Origin: Pseudarthrobacter oxydans
GTDB lineage: Bacteria; Actinomycetota; Actinomycetes; Actinomycetales; Micrococcaceae
Assembly: GCF_013314975.1 (NCBI RefSeq)
Contig: NZ_JABTYH010000014.1
Coordinates: 47,562 to 111,561 of the forward strand
Direction: 5' to 3'
DNA: 64,000 nucleotides
In this document: one piece after another, positions 27,288-36,475 of the stretch
How the letters are laid out: each line of letters begins with the position of its first letter
How positions within the stretch are numbered: the stretch's first letter is position 1
Notes under the pieces: model-generated
What the model was told of the DNA's origin: nothing
Databases searched by the model: none
What the model saw: only the letters and a program-made list of their open reading frames with translations
Translations under genes and position numbers: made by a program

Positions 27288-28814
27288 GTGACCGCTGCAG
27301 AACCAGCCACCGCCAGGATCACCATTGACCCCGCCTTTACCGTGGGGCCGGTCCGGCGCCGCACTTTCGGTGCCTTCGTGGAGCACCTTGGCCGCTGCGT
27401 GTACACCGGAATCTTCGAGCCGGAGCACCCCAAGGCGGACGAGGACGGCTTCCGCACCGACGTGCTGGAACTGACCCGCGAACTCGGAGTGTCCACAGTC
27501 CGCTATCCCGGCGGCAACTTCGTCTCCGGCTACCGCTGGGAGGACGGTGTTGGCCCCGCTGACAAACGTCCGGCCCGGCTGGACCTCGCCTGGCACTCCA
27601 CAGACCCCAACCTGGTGGGTGTGGACGAATTCGCCAAGTGGTCAGCCAAGGCCGGCGTCGAACCCATGATGGCCGTGAACCTGGGCACCCGCGGCACGCA
27701 GGAAGCGCTTGACCTGCTGGAGTACTGCAACATCGACGGCGGCACGGCCCTTTCGGACCAGCGCCGGGCCAACGGTGCGGAGAACGGGTACGGCATCAAG
27801 ATGTGGTGCCTGGGCAACGAAATGGACGGCCCGTGGCAGATCGGCCACAAGAACGCCCTCGAATACGGGCGGCTGGCAGCCGACACCGCCCGCGGCATGA
27901 GGATGATCGAACCCGGCCTGGAGCTCGTGGCGTGCGGCAGCTCAGGCCCCACCATGGACACTTTCGGTGAGTGGGAACGTGTTGTCCTTTCGGAAACCTA
28001 CGACCTTGTGGACCTGATCTCGGCCCACCAGTACTTCGAGGACTTTGGCGACCTGCAGGAGCACCTTTCCGCGGGGTACCGGATGGAAGCCTTCATCCAT
28101 GACATCGTGAGCCACATTGACCACGTGAAGTCGGTGAAGAAGTCCACCCGACAGGTCAACATCTCCTTTGATGAGTGGAACGTGTGGCACATGAGCCGCG
28201 ACGAGTCCCGCGCACCCACGGGGAAGGACTGGCCGGTTGCCCCGGTCCTGCTCGAGGACACCTACACCGTAGCGGACGCCGTCGTCGTCGGTGACCTGCT
28301 GATCACCCTGCTCAAGAACACGGACCGCGTCCACTCAGCCAGCCTCGCCCAGCTGGTGAACGTCATCGCGCCCATCATGACCGAGCCCGGCGGCCGCGCC
28401 TGGAAGCAGACCACCTTCCACCCGTTCGCGCTCACGTCCCGCCACGCTTCCGGGACGGTGCTTCAGCTCGCCGTCGAATCCCCGCTGGCCAGCGGCGGCA
28501 AGACTGCAGGCTTCGCCGCCGTGTCCGCCGTCGCAACGTACGACGCTGACACGGGCGAAGCCGTGGTCTTCGCCGTCAACCGCTCTGCCACGGATGCGCT
28601 CAGCCTCGACGCCGTGGTGTCCGGCCTGGGCAACGTCCGGGTCCTCGAGGCCGTCACGTACGCCAACAAGGATCCGTACTGGCAGGCAACCGCCGATGAC
28701 TCCACGTCCGTCCTGCCCGCGGAAAACGTCACGGTAAAGGCCGGCGGCGGCAGGCTCACCGCGGACCTGCCGGCCGTGTCCTGGTCCATGATCCGGCTGG
28801 CCGTCAACCAGTAG
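27288..28814 (+). CDS. GH51 alpha-L-arabinofuranosidase
   Basis: Cytoplasmic exo-acting enzyme of 508 residues removing arabinofuranosyl units from arabino-oligosaccharides. The acid/base Glu178 is in GNEMDGPW and the nucleophile Glu296 in ISFDEWNVW. The N-terminal segment GPVRRRTFGAFVEHLGRCVY is typical of GH51. GTG 27288 with ACGAGGA seven bases upstream is preferred over ATG 27267. It has no signal peptide, so it works on imported oligomers and supplies arabinose to AraA, AraB and AraD. Confidence 0.95.
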   Translation: MTAAEPATARITIDPAFTVGPVRRRTFGAFVEHLGRCVYTGIFEPEHPKADEDGFRTDVLELTRELGVSTVRYPGGNFVSGYRWEDGVGPADKRPARLDLAWHSTDPNLVGVDEFAKWSAKAGVEPMMAVNLGTRGTQEALDLLEYCNIDGGTALSDQRRANGAENGYGIKMWCLGNEMDGPWQIGHKNALEYGRLAADTARGMRMIEPGLELVACGSSGPTMDTFGEWERVVLSETYDLVDLISAHQYFEDFGDLQEHLSAGYRMEAFIHDIVSHIDHVKSVKKSTRQVNISFDEWNVWHMSRDESRAPTGKDWPVAPVLLEDTYTVADAVVVGDLLITLLKNTDRVHSASLAQLVNVIAPIMTEPGGRAWKQTTFHPFALTSRHASGTVLQLAVESPLASGGKTAGFAAVSAVATYDADTGEAVVFAVNRSATDALSLDAVVSGLGNVRVLEAVTYANKDPYWQATADDSTSVLPAENVTVKAGGGRLTADLPAVSWSMIRLAVNQ

Positions 28815-28875
28815 CCCCTGTCCGCGGGGAGGGGAGGGCATGACGACGGCGGCCCTCCTCTGGGAGGATGGCGGC

Positions 28876-29451
28876 ATGGAACTCCACATCACGGGCGATC
28901 CCGCCGCGGACAAGTTGTTGAGCGAGGACGCCTTCGCGCTGCTGACAGGCATGCTGCTGGACCAGCAGGTGACCATGGAATCGGCCTTCGCCGGTCCGGA
29001 GAAAATCAGGGCCAGGATCGGATCCGTGGAGCCCGGAGCCATTGCCTCCCAGGACCCGGACGCCTTCGTGGAGATGTTCAAGGAACGGCCGGCCGTCCAC
29101 CGCTTCCCCGGCTCGATGGCGGCCAGGGTTCAGGCGCTCGCAGAAACCGTGCAGAACGAGTGGGACGGCGACGCCACCGCCCTTTGGACCAGGGGCAACC
29201 CGGACGGTGCCGAGGTGCTGCGCCGGCTGAAGGCCCTGCCCGGCTTCGGCGAGCAGAAAGCCAAAATCTTCCTGGCCCTGCTCGGCAAGCAGTGCGGACT
29301 GCAGGCGCCGGGGTGGCGTGAAGCCGCCGGCCATTACGGCGAGGAGGGCTCCTATCTCTCCGTGGCCGACATCGTGGACCCGGAATCCCTCGCCAAGGTG
29401 CGGGCCAGCAAGCAGGCAGCCAAGGCGGCCGCGAAAGCGGCGAAGGCCTGA
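28876..29451 (+). CDS. HhH-GPD-family base-excision-repair-like protein
   Basis: Protein of 191 residues of the helix-hairpin-helix GPD superfamily found mostly in actinobacteria. The hairpin region ALPGFGEQKAKIFLALLGKQ is near residues 120-140. The helix before it (LLTGMLLDQQVTME) matches the family core. The C-terminus is a Lys/Ala-rich tail. ATG 28876 with GGGAGGA upstream is chosen over ATG 28840. Glycosylase activity is not established. Confidence 0.82.
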   Translation: MELHITGDPAADKLLSEDAFALLTGMLLDQQVTMESAFAGPEKIRARIGSVEPGAIASQDPDAFVEMFKERPAVHRFPGSMAARVQALAETVQNEWDGDATALWTRGNPDGAEVLRRLKALPGFGEQKAKIFLALLGKQCGLQAPGWREAAGHYGEEGSYLSVADIVDPESLAKVRASKQAAKAAAKAAKA

Positions 29452-29520
29452 CCCACGCTTCCTGGGTCAGTTCCGCCGCGGCCGTGCGTGACCGGCGGTT
29501 GCGGCAAGGCCGCCAACGTC

Positions 29521-29532
29521 TGCAACGATGTA
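29521..29532. promoter_or_regulatory. Candidate autoregulatory LacI-type operator
   Basis: TGCAACGATGTA shares the AACGnTGTA core with the site at 27252-27263. It lies 37 bp before the LacI start at 29569, suggesting autoregulation. The palindrome is imperfect, so confidence is limited. Confidence 0.45.
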
Positions 29533-29568
29533 TGGCAGGAACTGGCGGAACCACATAAAGGAGCCACG

Positions 29569-30573
29569 ATGGCGGTCACAATGAATGACGTTGCGAGGGC
29601 GGCGGGGGTGTCGCTTAAGACTGTCTCCAACGTGCTCAATGACTACGAGTTCATCCGCCCTGCCACCAAAAAACGGGTCCAGGATGCCATCGCGGAACTG
29701 GGCTACGAGGCCAACCTGACCGCCAGGAGCCTTCGCTCGGGGAAAACCAGGATGCTGGGCCTGGTGCTGTCCGACCTCTCAGCGCCGTACTACGCCGAGC
29801 TTGCCTCCAGGCTGATGAAGGCTGCCTCCCGCCGTGGCTATCGCGTCCTGGTGGAACAGTCGGACGCGGTTGGCGGGGTGGAATTGAACGCCTTGCAGGG
29901 CCCGTTCCGGCAGCTCACCGACGGCCTCCTCTTCACCCCGCTGGTCATTGACGCGGACGCCATCGCCGACCGCCTGGGCAGGAAGCCCCTGGTCCTGCTG
30001 GGTGAACACATCCTGGACCCCCGATTAGACCTGGTCACCATGAAAAACGGCGAGGCCGCCGCCGCCCTGACCGCCCACCTGTTGGCGGGAGGCCGCCGCC
30101 GGATTGCCGTGATCGGGGCGCATCCGGAGGAGTCCGTGGGCAGTGCCGGCCTGCGGCTCAACGGTTACCGCAAGGCCCTCGAGGAAGCAGGTGTCCCTTT
30201 CAACCCGGAACTGGTCGCCCCCTGCGAGTGGCGCCGGGACAACGGCGCCGCCGCCGTAGCCGGGCTGATGGACAGGAGTGTGGAGTTCGACGCCGTGTTC
30301 GGCCTTAACGACGTCCTGGCGCTGGGTGCCATGCACGAGCTGCTGATCCGCGGGGTCCGGGTGCCCCAGGATGTGGCGGTGGCGGGGTTCGACGACATCG
30401 ACGAGGCCCGGTTCGCATCGCCTTCGCTGACCACAGTCTCCCCGGGCATGGAAGAGATCGCGGAGCGCTCCATCGGCCTGCTGATCGACCGGATCGAGGG
30501 GCGCGAGGCGGCGGAGCAGGCAGCGCACATCGAAGCCGGGTTCCAGCTGAAGGTCCGCGAGTCCGCACCCTAG
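29569..30573 (+). CDS. LacI-family transcriptional regulator (candidate arabinan regulator)
   Basis: LacI-family protein of 334 residues. Its helix-turn-helix carries GVSLKTVSNVLN, where the usual Arg of VSRV is Asn. This predicts a different operator from the other two LacI proteins here and fits the AACGTT-centred sites at 27252 and 29521. ATG 29569 has AAAGGAG five bases upstream. It lies two genes downstream of the GH51 gene. Confidence 0.9.
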   Translation: MAVTMNDVARAAGVSLKTVSNVLNDYEFIRPATKKRVQDAIAELGYEANLTARSLRSGKTRMLGLVLSDLSAPYYAELASRLMKAASRRGYRVLVEQSDAVGGVELNALQGPFRQLTDGLLFTPLVIDADAIADRLGRKPLVLLGEHILDPRLDLVTMKNGEAAAALTAHLLAGGRRRIAVIGAHPEESVGSAGLRLNGYRKALEEAGVPFNPELVAPCEWRRDNGAAAVAGLMDRSVEFDAVFGLNDVLALGAMHELLIRGVRVPQDVAVAGFDDIDEARFASPSLTTVSPGMEEIAERSIGLLIDRIEGREAAEQAAHIEAGFQLKVRESAP

Positions 30574-30633
30574 GTTTCGCCCGCCCGGCCCTGGGGTACT
30601 TTTCCGGCAGAACAACGAGGAAAAGGCGGCCAT

Positions 30634-31185
30634 ATGATTGCCCTTCTTGTCATTGACATGCAGAACGCATTTTTCGAGGCGCCCGAACTTGCGGCCAGGC
30701 AGGAGCAGTTGGTGGCGTCCTGCAACCGGCTGATGGAGGGGTTCGAAGCGAGCGGGCACAAGGTCCTGCTGGTGGGGACGGAACACGAACGGGACAAATC
30801 CACCTGGTCCCTGAACATGCTGGACGATGACCAAGGCTTTATTTTCCGCGGCAGCCAGCAGGCCCAGGCCGTGCCTGGACTGGGCACCGACGGCCTGCCG
30901 CAGCTGACCAAAACGCGGGACAGTGCTTTTGTGGGAACCAACCTGCTGGCCAGGTTGCGCAACTGGGGCGCTGAGGAGGTCGTGCTCGCCGGCGTATCTA
31001 CGCACAACTGCATCGCCCAGACCGGCGCGGATGCGTTCGCGCACAACATCCGCGTCACGTACGCCAAGGATGCAATGGCCTCCGAGGACAGCCAGGACGC
31101 CGCGGACATGCTGCGCATCCTCTCCACGAGCTACCGCCAGCCCGTCCAGTCCAGTGACGAGATCCTGGCCCGGCTCAGCCGCTGA
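30634..31185 (+). CDS. Isochorismatase-like cysteine hydrolase
   Basis: Protein of 183 residues of the isochorismatase/nicotinamidase superfamily. The catalytic triad is visible: Asp8 in LVIDMQN, Lys93 in LTKTRDSAF, and Cys126 in STHNC. It starts at ATG 30634. The substrate is unknown; members hydrolyse ureido or amide compounds. It lies just before the urease operon, so a nitrogen-release role is possible but unproven. Confidence 0.88.
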   Translation: MIALLVIDMQNAFFEAPELAARQEQLVASCNRLMEGFEASGHKVLLVGTEHERDKSTWSLNMLDDDQGFIFRGSQQAQAVPGLGTDGLPQLTKTRDSAFVGTNLLARLRNWGAEEVVLAGVSTHNCIAQTGADAFAHNIRVTYAKDAMASEDSQDAADMLRILSTSYRQPVQSSDEILARLSR

Positions 31186-31237
31186 CACTGCCGCGTTGAA
31201 CCGCCCGGACCGGCGCCCGGTGATTGGAGAGCCGGCC

Positions 31238-31264
31238 ATAACAAACCTGAAACGTGGCGGAAAT
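31238..31264 (+). promoter_or_regulatory. GlnR-like box upstream of urease
   Basis: ATAAC (31238), six bases, GAAAC (31249), six bases, GAAAT (31260). The first pair matches the actinobacterial GlnR a-b site gTnAC-N6-GAAAC closely; the third element is partial. It ends 58 bp before ureA. Urease is a known GlnR target in other actinobacteria. Confidence 0.5.
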
Positions 31265-31322
31265 GTCCGCAACCTACTGTGGATCCCACGCCGCCGCAAG
31301 CGGCCAGCTGAAGGGACCCAAC

Positions 31323-31625
31323 ATGCATCTGATGCCGCGTGAGCAGGAAAAACTCTTGATCGTGGTGGCCGCCGACCTCGCGCGGCGCCGCCAGGCCCGC
31401 GGCCTCAAGCTCAACTACCCCGAGGCTGTGGCCATCATCAGCTACGAACTGATCGAGGGTGCCCGCGACGGCCGCAGCGTTGCCGACCTCATGAGCTACG
31501 GCACCACCCTGCTGACGCGCGGGGACGTCATGGAAGGGGTGCCCGAGATGATCCACGACGTGCAGATCGAGGCGACCTTCCCCGACGGCACCAAGCTCGT
31601 CACCGTCCACGATCCCATCCGCTGA
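31323..31625 (+). CDS. ureA: Urease gamma subunit UreA
   Basis: Structural subunit of 100 residues, the standard length. [20 protein letters not shown] and [20 protein letters not shown] are highly conserved in UreA. It starts at ATG 31323 after AAGGGACC. First gene of ureABCEFGD. Confidence 0.97.
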   Translation: MHLMPREQEKLLIVVAADLARRRQARGLKLNYPEAVAIISYELIEGARDGRSVADLMSYGTTLLTRGDVMEGVPEMIHDVQIEATFPDGTKLVTVHDPIR

Positions 31626-31636
31626 GAGGGCAGGCC

Positions 31637-31975
31637 ATGATTCCAGGAGAGTACGTCCTCCGGTCCGAGCCGGTGACGGCCAACGCCGGGCGGAGGGCGA
31701 TCGAGGTCGCCGTGACCAACACCGGCGACCGGCCCGTCCAGGTGGGTTCCCACTTCCACTTCGCGGAAGCCAACGCCGCACTGGCCTTCGACCGGGATGC
31801 CGCCTACGGCCGGCGCCTGGACATTCCTGCCGGAACGGCAGCACGGTTTGAGCCGGGGGACGCCCGGAGCGTGCGGCTGATCGAACTGGGCGGGCGCCGC
31901 GAGGTGTTTGGGCTCAGCAACGCTGTCAACGGAAAGCTCGACGGCGGCACCCGCCCGGAAGGGGACGTCCAGTGA
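31637..31975 (+). CDS. ureB: Urease beta subunit UreB
   Basis: Structural subunit of 112 residues. It opens with MIPGEYVL and contains the conserved [18 protein letters not shown] and [18 protein letters not shown]. It lies 11 bp after ureA; its stop overlaps the GTG start of ureC by four bases. Confidence 0.97.
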   Translation: MIPGEYVLRSEPVTANAGRRAIEVAVTNTGDRPVQVGSHFHFAEANAALAFDRDAAYGRRLDIPAGTAARFEPGDARSVRLIELGGRREVFGLSNAVNGKLDGGTRPEGDVQ

Positions 31976-33765
31976 GTTTCGAGATCCCCCGCCGGCAATA
32001 CGCGGACCTGTACGGCCCGACCACGGGTGACAAAATCCGCCTGGCGGACACCGACCTGTTCCTGGAGATCGAGACGGACCTCACCGTCTACGGCGAGGAA
32101 GTTGTCTTCGGCGGCGGCAAAGTGATCCGCGACGGCATGGGCCAGAACGGCCAGGTGACCCGGGACGGCGACGGTTCCGGCGATCTTGGTTCCGGCGATC
32201 TTGGTTCCGGCGGCGGTGTGCCGGACACCGTCATTACCAACGCCGTGATCCTGGACTGCACGGGCATCTACAAAGCAGACATCGCCATCAGGGACGGACA
32301 CATCTCCAGGATCGGCAAGGCCGGCAACCCGCAGATCACCGACGGTGTGGACATCGTGATCGGAGCGAGCACCGAAATCATTGCCGGCGAGCGCAAGATC
32401 CTCACGGCCGGGGGAGTGGACACCCATATCCATTTCATCTCCCCGGACCAGATCCCCACGGCGCTGACCAGCGGCATCACCACCATGATCGGTGGCGGCA
32501 CTGGCCCGGCGGAAGGCACCAAAGCCACCACCGTGACGCCCGGAAAATGGCACATCCAGCGCATGCTGCAGGCCGCCGAGGGGTTCCCCATGAACATCGG
32601 GCTCTTCGGCAAGGGCCACGCCTCCGCCGTCGAACCCCTCGCCGAGCAGATCCGTGCCGGGGCCATCGGGCTGAAGGTGCATGAGGACTGGGGCTCCACC
32701 ACCTCCTCCATCGACACCTCCCTCACCGTGGCCGACGAATACGACGTGCAGGTGGCCATCCACACGGACACCCTCAACGAGTGCGGTTTCGTGGAGGACA
32801 CCATCCGCGCCATCAACGGCCGCGTCATCCACACGTTCCACACCGAGGGCGCCGGCGGCGGGCACGCGCCGGACATCATCAAAATCGCCGGCATGCCCAA
32901 CGTCCTGCCGGCGTCCACCAACCCCACGCTTCCCTACACGCGCAACACCATTGAGGAGCACCTGGACATGCTCATGGTGTGCCACCACCTCAATCCGGAC
33001 ATCCCCGAGGACGTTGCGTTCGCCGATTCCCGGATCCGCGCCGAGACCATCGCCGCCGAGGACGTCCTGCAGGACCTGGGGATTTTCTCCATCACCTCCT
33101 CCGACTCCCAGGCGATGGGCCGGGTGGGCGAGGTGATCACCCGCACGTGGCAGGTGGCGGACAAGATGAAGAAGCAGCGCGGGGTGCTGGCAGATCCCGC
33201 GGATACGGCAGATGACGACGGCGGGGCGCACGGCAGTGCGGGCAGCGACAACTTCCGCCTCAAGCGCTACGTGGCCAAATACACCATTAATCCGGCCATC
33301 GCGCAGGGCATCGCGGACTCCGTAGGTTCCGTGGAGGTGGGCAAGTTCGCCGACCTGGTCCTGTGGGATCCTGCCTTCTTCGGCGTGAAACCGGAACTGG
33401 TGCTCAAAGGCGGGCAGATCGCGTACGCGCTGATGGGGGACGCCAACGCCTCCATCCCCACTCCGCAGCCGCGCACCATGCGGCCCATGTTCGCCGCGTT
33501 CGGGAAGGCCGTGCAGCAGTCCTCCATCACCTTCCTGTCGAAGGCCGCGATCGACGCCGGGGTCCCCGCCGAGCTGGGGCTGGAAAAGGTGATCCGGCCC
33601 GTTTCCGGCATCCGTTCCCTCACCAAGGCGGACCTGAAGTACAACGACGCCACCCCGGACATCCAGGTGGACCCCGAAACGTACCAGGTGACCGTGGACG
33701 GCGAAGACGTCACGTGCGAACCATCCGACGTGCTGCCCATGGCCCAGCGCTACTTCCTCTTCTGA
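31972..33765 (+). CDS. ureC: Urease alpha (catalytic) subunit UreC
   Basis: Nickel-containing catalytic subunit of 597 residues, about 25 longer than typical UreC. The carbamylated lysine is Lys235 in GLKVHEDWG. Nickel and active-site segments are present: DTHIHF, HTDTLNE, VCHHLN and SSDSQAMGR. The extra length comes from two insertions. One is a Gly/Asp/Ser stretch near residues 64-83, encoded by a 15-bp tandem repeat. The other is an Asp/Ala/Gly loop near residues 409-422, between KKQRG and NFRLKRY. Both fall in surface regions, so activity is expected. GTG start, coupled to ureB. Confidence 0.97.
   Translation: MSFEIPRRQYADLYGPTTGDKIRLADTDLFLEIETDLTVYGEEVVFGGGKVIRDGMGQNGQVTRDGDGSGDLGSGDLGSGGGVPDTVITNAVILDCTGIYKADIAIRDGHISRIGKAGNPQITDGVDIVIGASTEIIAGERKILTAGGVDTHIHFISPDQIPTALTSGITTMIGGGTGPAEGTKATTVTPGKWHIQRMLQAAEGFPMNIGLFGKGHASAVEPLAEQIRAGAIGLKVHEDWGSTTSSIDTSLTVADEYDVQVAIHTDTLNECGFVEDTIRAINGRVIHTFHTEGAGGGHAPDIIKIAGMPNVLPASTNPTLPYTRNTIEEHLDMLMVCHHLNPDIPEDVAFADSRIRAETIAAEDVLQDLGIFSITSSDSQAMGRVGEVITRTWQVADKMKKQRGVLADPADTADDDGGAHGSAGSDNFRLKRYVAKYTINPAIAQGIADSVGSVEVGKFADLVLWDPAFFGVKPELVLKGGQIAYALMGDANASIPTPQPRTMRPMFAAFGKAVQQSSITFLSKAAIDAGVPAELGLEKVIRPVSGIRSLTKADLKYNDATPDIQVDPETYQVTVDGEDVTCEPSDVLPMAQRYFLF
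32173..32212 (+). repeat. 15-bp tandem repeat inside ureC
   Basis: GGTTCCGGCGATCTT occurs at 32173 and 32188, with a partial third copy (GGTTCCGGCG) at 32203. It is in frame and encodes GSGDL repeats, forming most of the extra surface loop in UreC. The copy number is likely to vary. Confidence 0.9.
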
Positions 33766-33791
33766 ATTCTTCCAAGCCCCCGGAGAACCCC

Positions 33792-34271
33792 GTGATCATC
33801 GAAAAAGTCCTCGGCAACCTGCACGAACTCCCCGACCCGGACACCTATGCCACCCTGCACCAGGAGAAAGTGGTGCTTCCGAGCGCCCAGCTGGTCAAGC
33901 GGATCCAACGCGCCACCACGGACCACGGCAAGGAAATCGGCATCCGGCTCCCTTCTGGCTCCGGCGACCTGCGCGACGGCGACATCCTGCACGTCGAGGA
34001 CGCCAACATGATCGTGGTGTCCGTGCTGCCCACCGACGTCCTGGTGATCGCACCGCGGACCATCCACGAGATGGGCGTCGTGGCACACTCCCTCGGCAAC
34101 CGGCACCTCCAGGCCCAGTTCTTCGACGGTGCTTCGGAGTACGGGGCCGAGGTCATGGTGTGCGCCTACGACCACACCGTCGAGGACTACCTCCGAAGCG
34201 TCGGTGCGCCGTATACCCGCCAGGAACGCGTCATGCCTGTTCCTTTCCGCCATGCTGAACATTCGCACTAG
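33792..34271 (+). CDS. ureE: Urease accessory protein UreE
   Basis: Nickel metallochaperone of 159 residues. GTG 33792 starts the conserved VIIEKVLGNL; longer in-frame reading upstream lies within ureC and is rejected. The core metal site segment MGVVAHSLGNRHLQAQF is present, and the C-terminus is His-containing (RHAEHSH), suited to nickel binding. It overlaps ureF by 20 bp. Confidence 0.94.
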   Translation: MIIEKVLGNLHELPDPDTYATLHQEKVVLPSAQLVKRIQRATTDHGKEIGIRLPSGSGDLRDGDILHVEDANMIVVSVLPTDVLVIAPRTIHEMGVVAHSLGNRHLQAQFFDGASEYGAEVMVCAYDHTVEDYLRSVGAPYTRQERVMPVPFRHAEHSH

Positions 34272-34959
34272 TACCAGCGCCACTGCCAGTGTCGGCAGCT
34301 ACCAGCTGGCGCTGCAGCAGCTTGTCGACTCCGCGCTTCCTACGGGGGCGTTTGTGCACTCTCTTGGTTTTGAGACTTATGTCGACGCCGGTGTGGTCCG
34401 TGATGAGGCTTCTTTTGGAGTGTGGTTGTCCGCGTTCATCTCCCAGTCGCTTTCCTATTCGGACGGGCTGGCCATCCGGTTCCTGTATGAGGGGTGGGAT
34501 GCTGGGGAACTGGATGAGCTGTTGTCGGCTTCGCTGCTGCCTCGGCAGGTCCGGGAGGCCAGCGTCAAGATGGGCCTGCGGCTGCTCGAGATCGGGGCGG
34601 AGGTCTTCCCGTCGCCGGACCTGGATCTGTACCGGGACCTGGTGGCCACCGGCCGGGCCGCGGGGCACCAGCCGCTGGCGTTCGCCGTCGTCGCGCGCTC
34701 CCTGGGGGTGCCGCTGCCGGAAGCCCTCACCGCCTACCTTTTCGCCGCCGTCACCTCGTTGACGCAGAACGCCGTCCGGGCCATCCCGCTGGGCCAGAAC
34801 GCCGGCCAGCGGCTGCTTCGCCAGGCGGCCGACGGCGTTGCTGCCGCCGTCGAACGGATACCGCACCTGACGCCGGACGACTTCGGGGCCGTCACCCCCG
34901 GGCTGGAAATTTCACAAATGCGGCACGAACGCCAACGTGCCCGGATGTTCATGAGCTAG
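34252..34959 (+). CDS. ureF: Urease accessory protein UreF
   Basis: Accessory protein of 235 residues for apo-urease activation. Conserved [16 protein letters not shown] near residue 27 and the C-terminal [16 protein letters not shown] identify UreF. The ATG at 34252 lies within the end of ureE, indicating coupled translation. Codons from about 34310 to 34520 use more T in third position than the neighbours, a mild anomaly. Confidence 0.93.
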   Translation: MLNIRTSTSATASVGSYQLALQQLVDSALPTGAFVHSLGFETYVDAGVVRDEASFGVWLSAFISQSLSYSDGLAIRFLYEGWDAGELDELLSASLLPRQVREASVKMGLRLLEIGAEVFPSPDLDLYRDLVATGRAAGHQPLAFAVVARSLGVPLPEALTAYLFAAVTSLTQNAVRAIPLGQNAGQRLLRQAADGVAAAVERIPHLTPDDFGAVTPGLEISQMRHERQRARMFMS

Positions 34960-34970
34960 CAGGAGGAACC

Positions 34971-35588
34971 ATGGCTGAACCCATCAAAATCGGCATCGGC
35001 GGACCCGTCGGGGCGGGCAAGACGCAGCTCGTGGAGCGCCTCACCCGGCACATGAGCGGGGAAGTCTCCATGGCCGCCATCACCAACGACATCTACACCA
35101 TCGAGGACGCCAAGATCCTGGCCGCCAACGGCATCCTCCCCGTGGACCGGATCATTGGCGTCGAAACCGGCGGCTGCCCGCACACCGCCATCCGCGAAGA
35201 CACCTCCATGAACACCGCCGCCATCGAGGAACTCAAGACCCGGCACCCCGACCTGCAGGTCATCTTCGTCGAATCCGGCGGCGACAACCTCTCGGCCACT
35301 TTCAGCCCGGAACTCGTCGACTTCTCCATTTACATCATCGACGTGGCCCAGGGCGAGAAGATTCCCCGCAAAGCCGGCCAGGGCATGATCAAGTCCGACC
35401 TCTTCATCATCAATAAAACCGACCTCGCCCCCCACGTTGGGGCGGACCTCGCCGTCATGGAACGGGATTCCAAAGAGTTCCGCGGGGCCAAGCCGTTCTG
35501 CTTCACCAACCTCAAAACCGACGAAGGGCTCGACGCCGTCATCGAATGGGTGAGGCGCGACGTCCTGATGCTTGACCTGGCGCAATGA
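34971..35588 (+). CDS. ureG: Urease accessory GTPase UreG
   Basis: SIMIBI-class GTPase of 205 residues that drives nickel delivery. Walker [10 protein letters not shown] is at residues 10-18. The metal-binding Cys-Pro-His motif is in [25 protein letters not shown] and NKTDL complete the UreG set. Stop and ureD start overlap (ATGA). Confidence 0.97.
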   Translation: MAEPIKIGIGGPVGAGKTQLVERLTRHMSGEVSMAAITNDIYTIEDAKILAANGILPVDRIIGVETGGCPHTAIREDTSMNTAAIEELKTRHPDLQVIFVESGGDNLSATFSPELVDFSIYIIDVAQGEKIPRKAGQGMIKSDLFIINKTDLAPHVGADLAVMERDSKEFRGAKPFCFTNLKTDEGLDAVIEWVRRDVLMLDLAQ

Positions 35589-36475
35589 GCACGACGGCGG
35601 CCCCTGCACCTGAGGCGGTCATCCCATCTGGGCCTGCGTCACCGATGGGCCGTCTCGAGCTTCGAGTCGCTGTGCGTGGTCAGCGATCCGTGGCAGCGCA
35701 TCAGTACCACCAGGGAGCGCTGCGAGTACTGCGGCCGCATTACCTGGATGACTCCGGGCAGGTTTGTTATGTGGTGGTAAATCCCGGCGGGGCGTACCTG
35801 GGGGCGGATCTGTTCGTGCTGGACATCGAAGTGCAGGACGGGGCTGACCTGCTCCTTACCACCCAGTCCGCCACGAAGGTCTACCGGACGCCCGGGTCCT
35901 ACGCCGAGCAGCGGATGGCTGTCCGGCTGGGGGAGGGGGCACGGCTGGAGCTCATGCCGGACCAGCTCATCGCCTACCGGGAGGCCAGCTACCGGCAGCA
36001 CACGCACATCACGGTTCGGCCGTCGTCGTCCCTGGTCATGGCTGAGGTGGTGACGCCGGGATGGTCGCCGGACGGCGCCGCCTTCCGTTACGAGGAGGTC
36101 CGGCTGCGCACCAGCATCCGGGTGGAAGGCCCGGACGGAATCCGGCTCCTGGCCCTGGACAACCTCCTGGTCCGCCCGCCGGCCGGGGATGTCACGGGCC
36201 TGGGGTTCATGGAGGGCTTCAGCCATGTGGGCTCGCTGCTGGTGGTTGATCCCCGGGTGGACCAGGCGCTCGCCGATGACCTGCACGCCCTGGCCCAGGA
36301 CCACGATCCCCGCACCGGCATTTCCCTCACCCGCACGGCCTCGGGAACCACCGGGCTGGTACTGCGCGCCCTGTCCAACAGCACGGGGGAACTGAACAAC
36401 CTGCTTGCTGCCTGCACGTCCCTCCTCCGGAAACGGCGGCACGGGCAGGAACCGCTGAACCTGAGGAAGCACTGA
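35585..36475 (+). CDS. ureD: Urease accessory protein UreD (UreH)
   Basis: Scaffold of the urease activation complex, 296 residues. [30 protein letters not shown] and [16 protein letters not shown] match UreD/UreH. Starts within the ureG stop, and its own stop overlaps the nickel transporter ATG (TGATG). Confidence 0.92.
   Translation: MSTTAAPAPEAVIPSGPASPMGRLELRVAVRGQRSVAAHQYHQGALRVLRPHYLDDSGQVCYVVVNPGGAYLGADLFVLDIEVQDGADLLLTTQSATKVYRTPGSYAEQRMAVRLGEGARLELMPDQLIAYREASYRQHTHITVRPSSSLVMAEVVTPGWSPDGAAFRYEEVRLRTSIRVEGPDGIRLLALDNLLVRPPAGDVTGLGFMEGFSHVGSLLVVDPRVDQALADDLHALAQDHDPRTGISLTRTASGTTGLVLRALSNSTGELNNLLAACTSLLRKRRHGQEPLNLRKH

Noticed and set aside
33363..33791. Long open frame upstream of ureE
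   Set aside because: It lies entirely within ureC in another frame; the ureE start at 33792 has family-consistent sequence.
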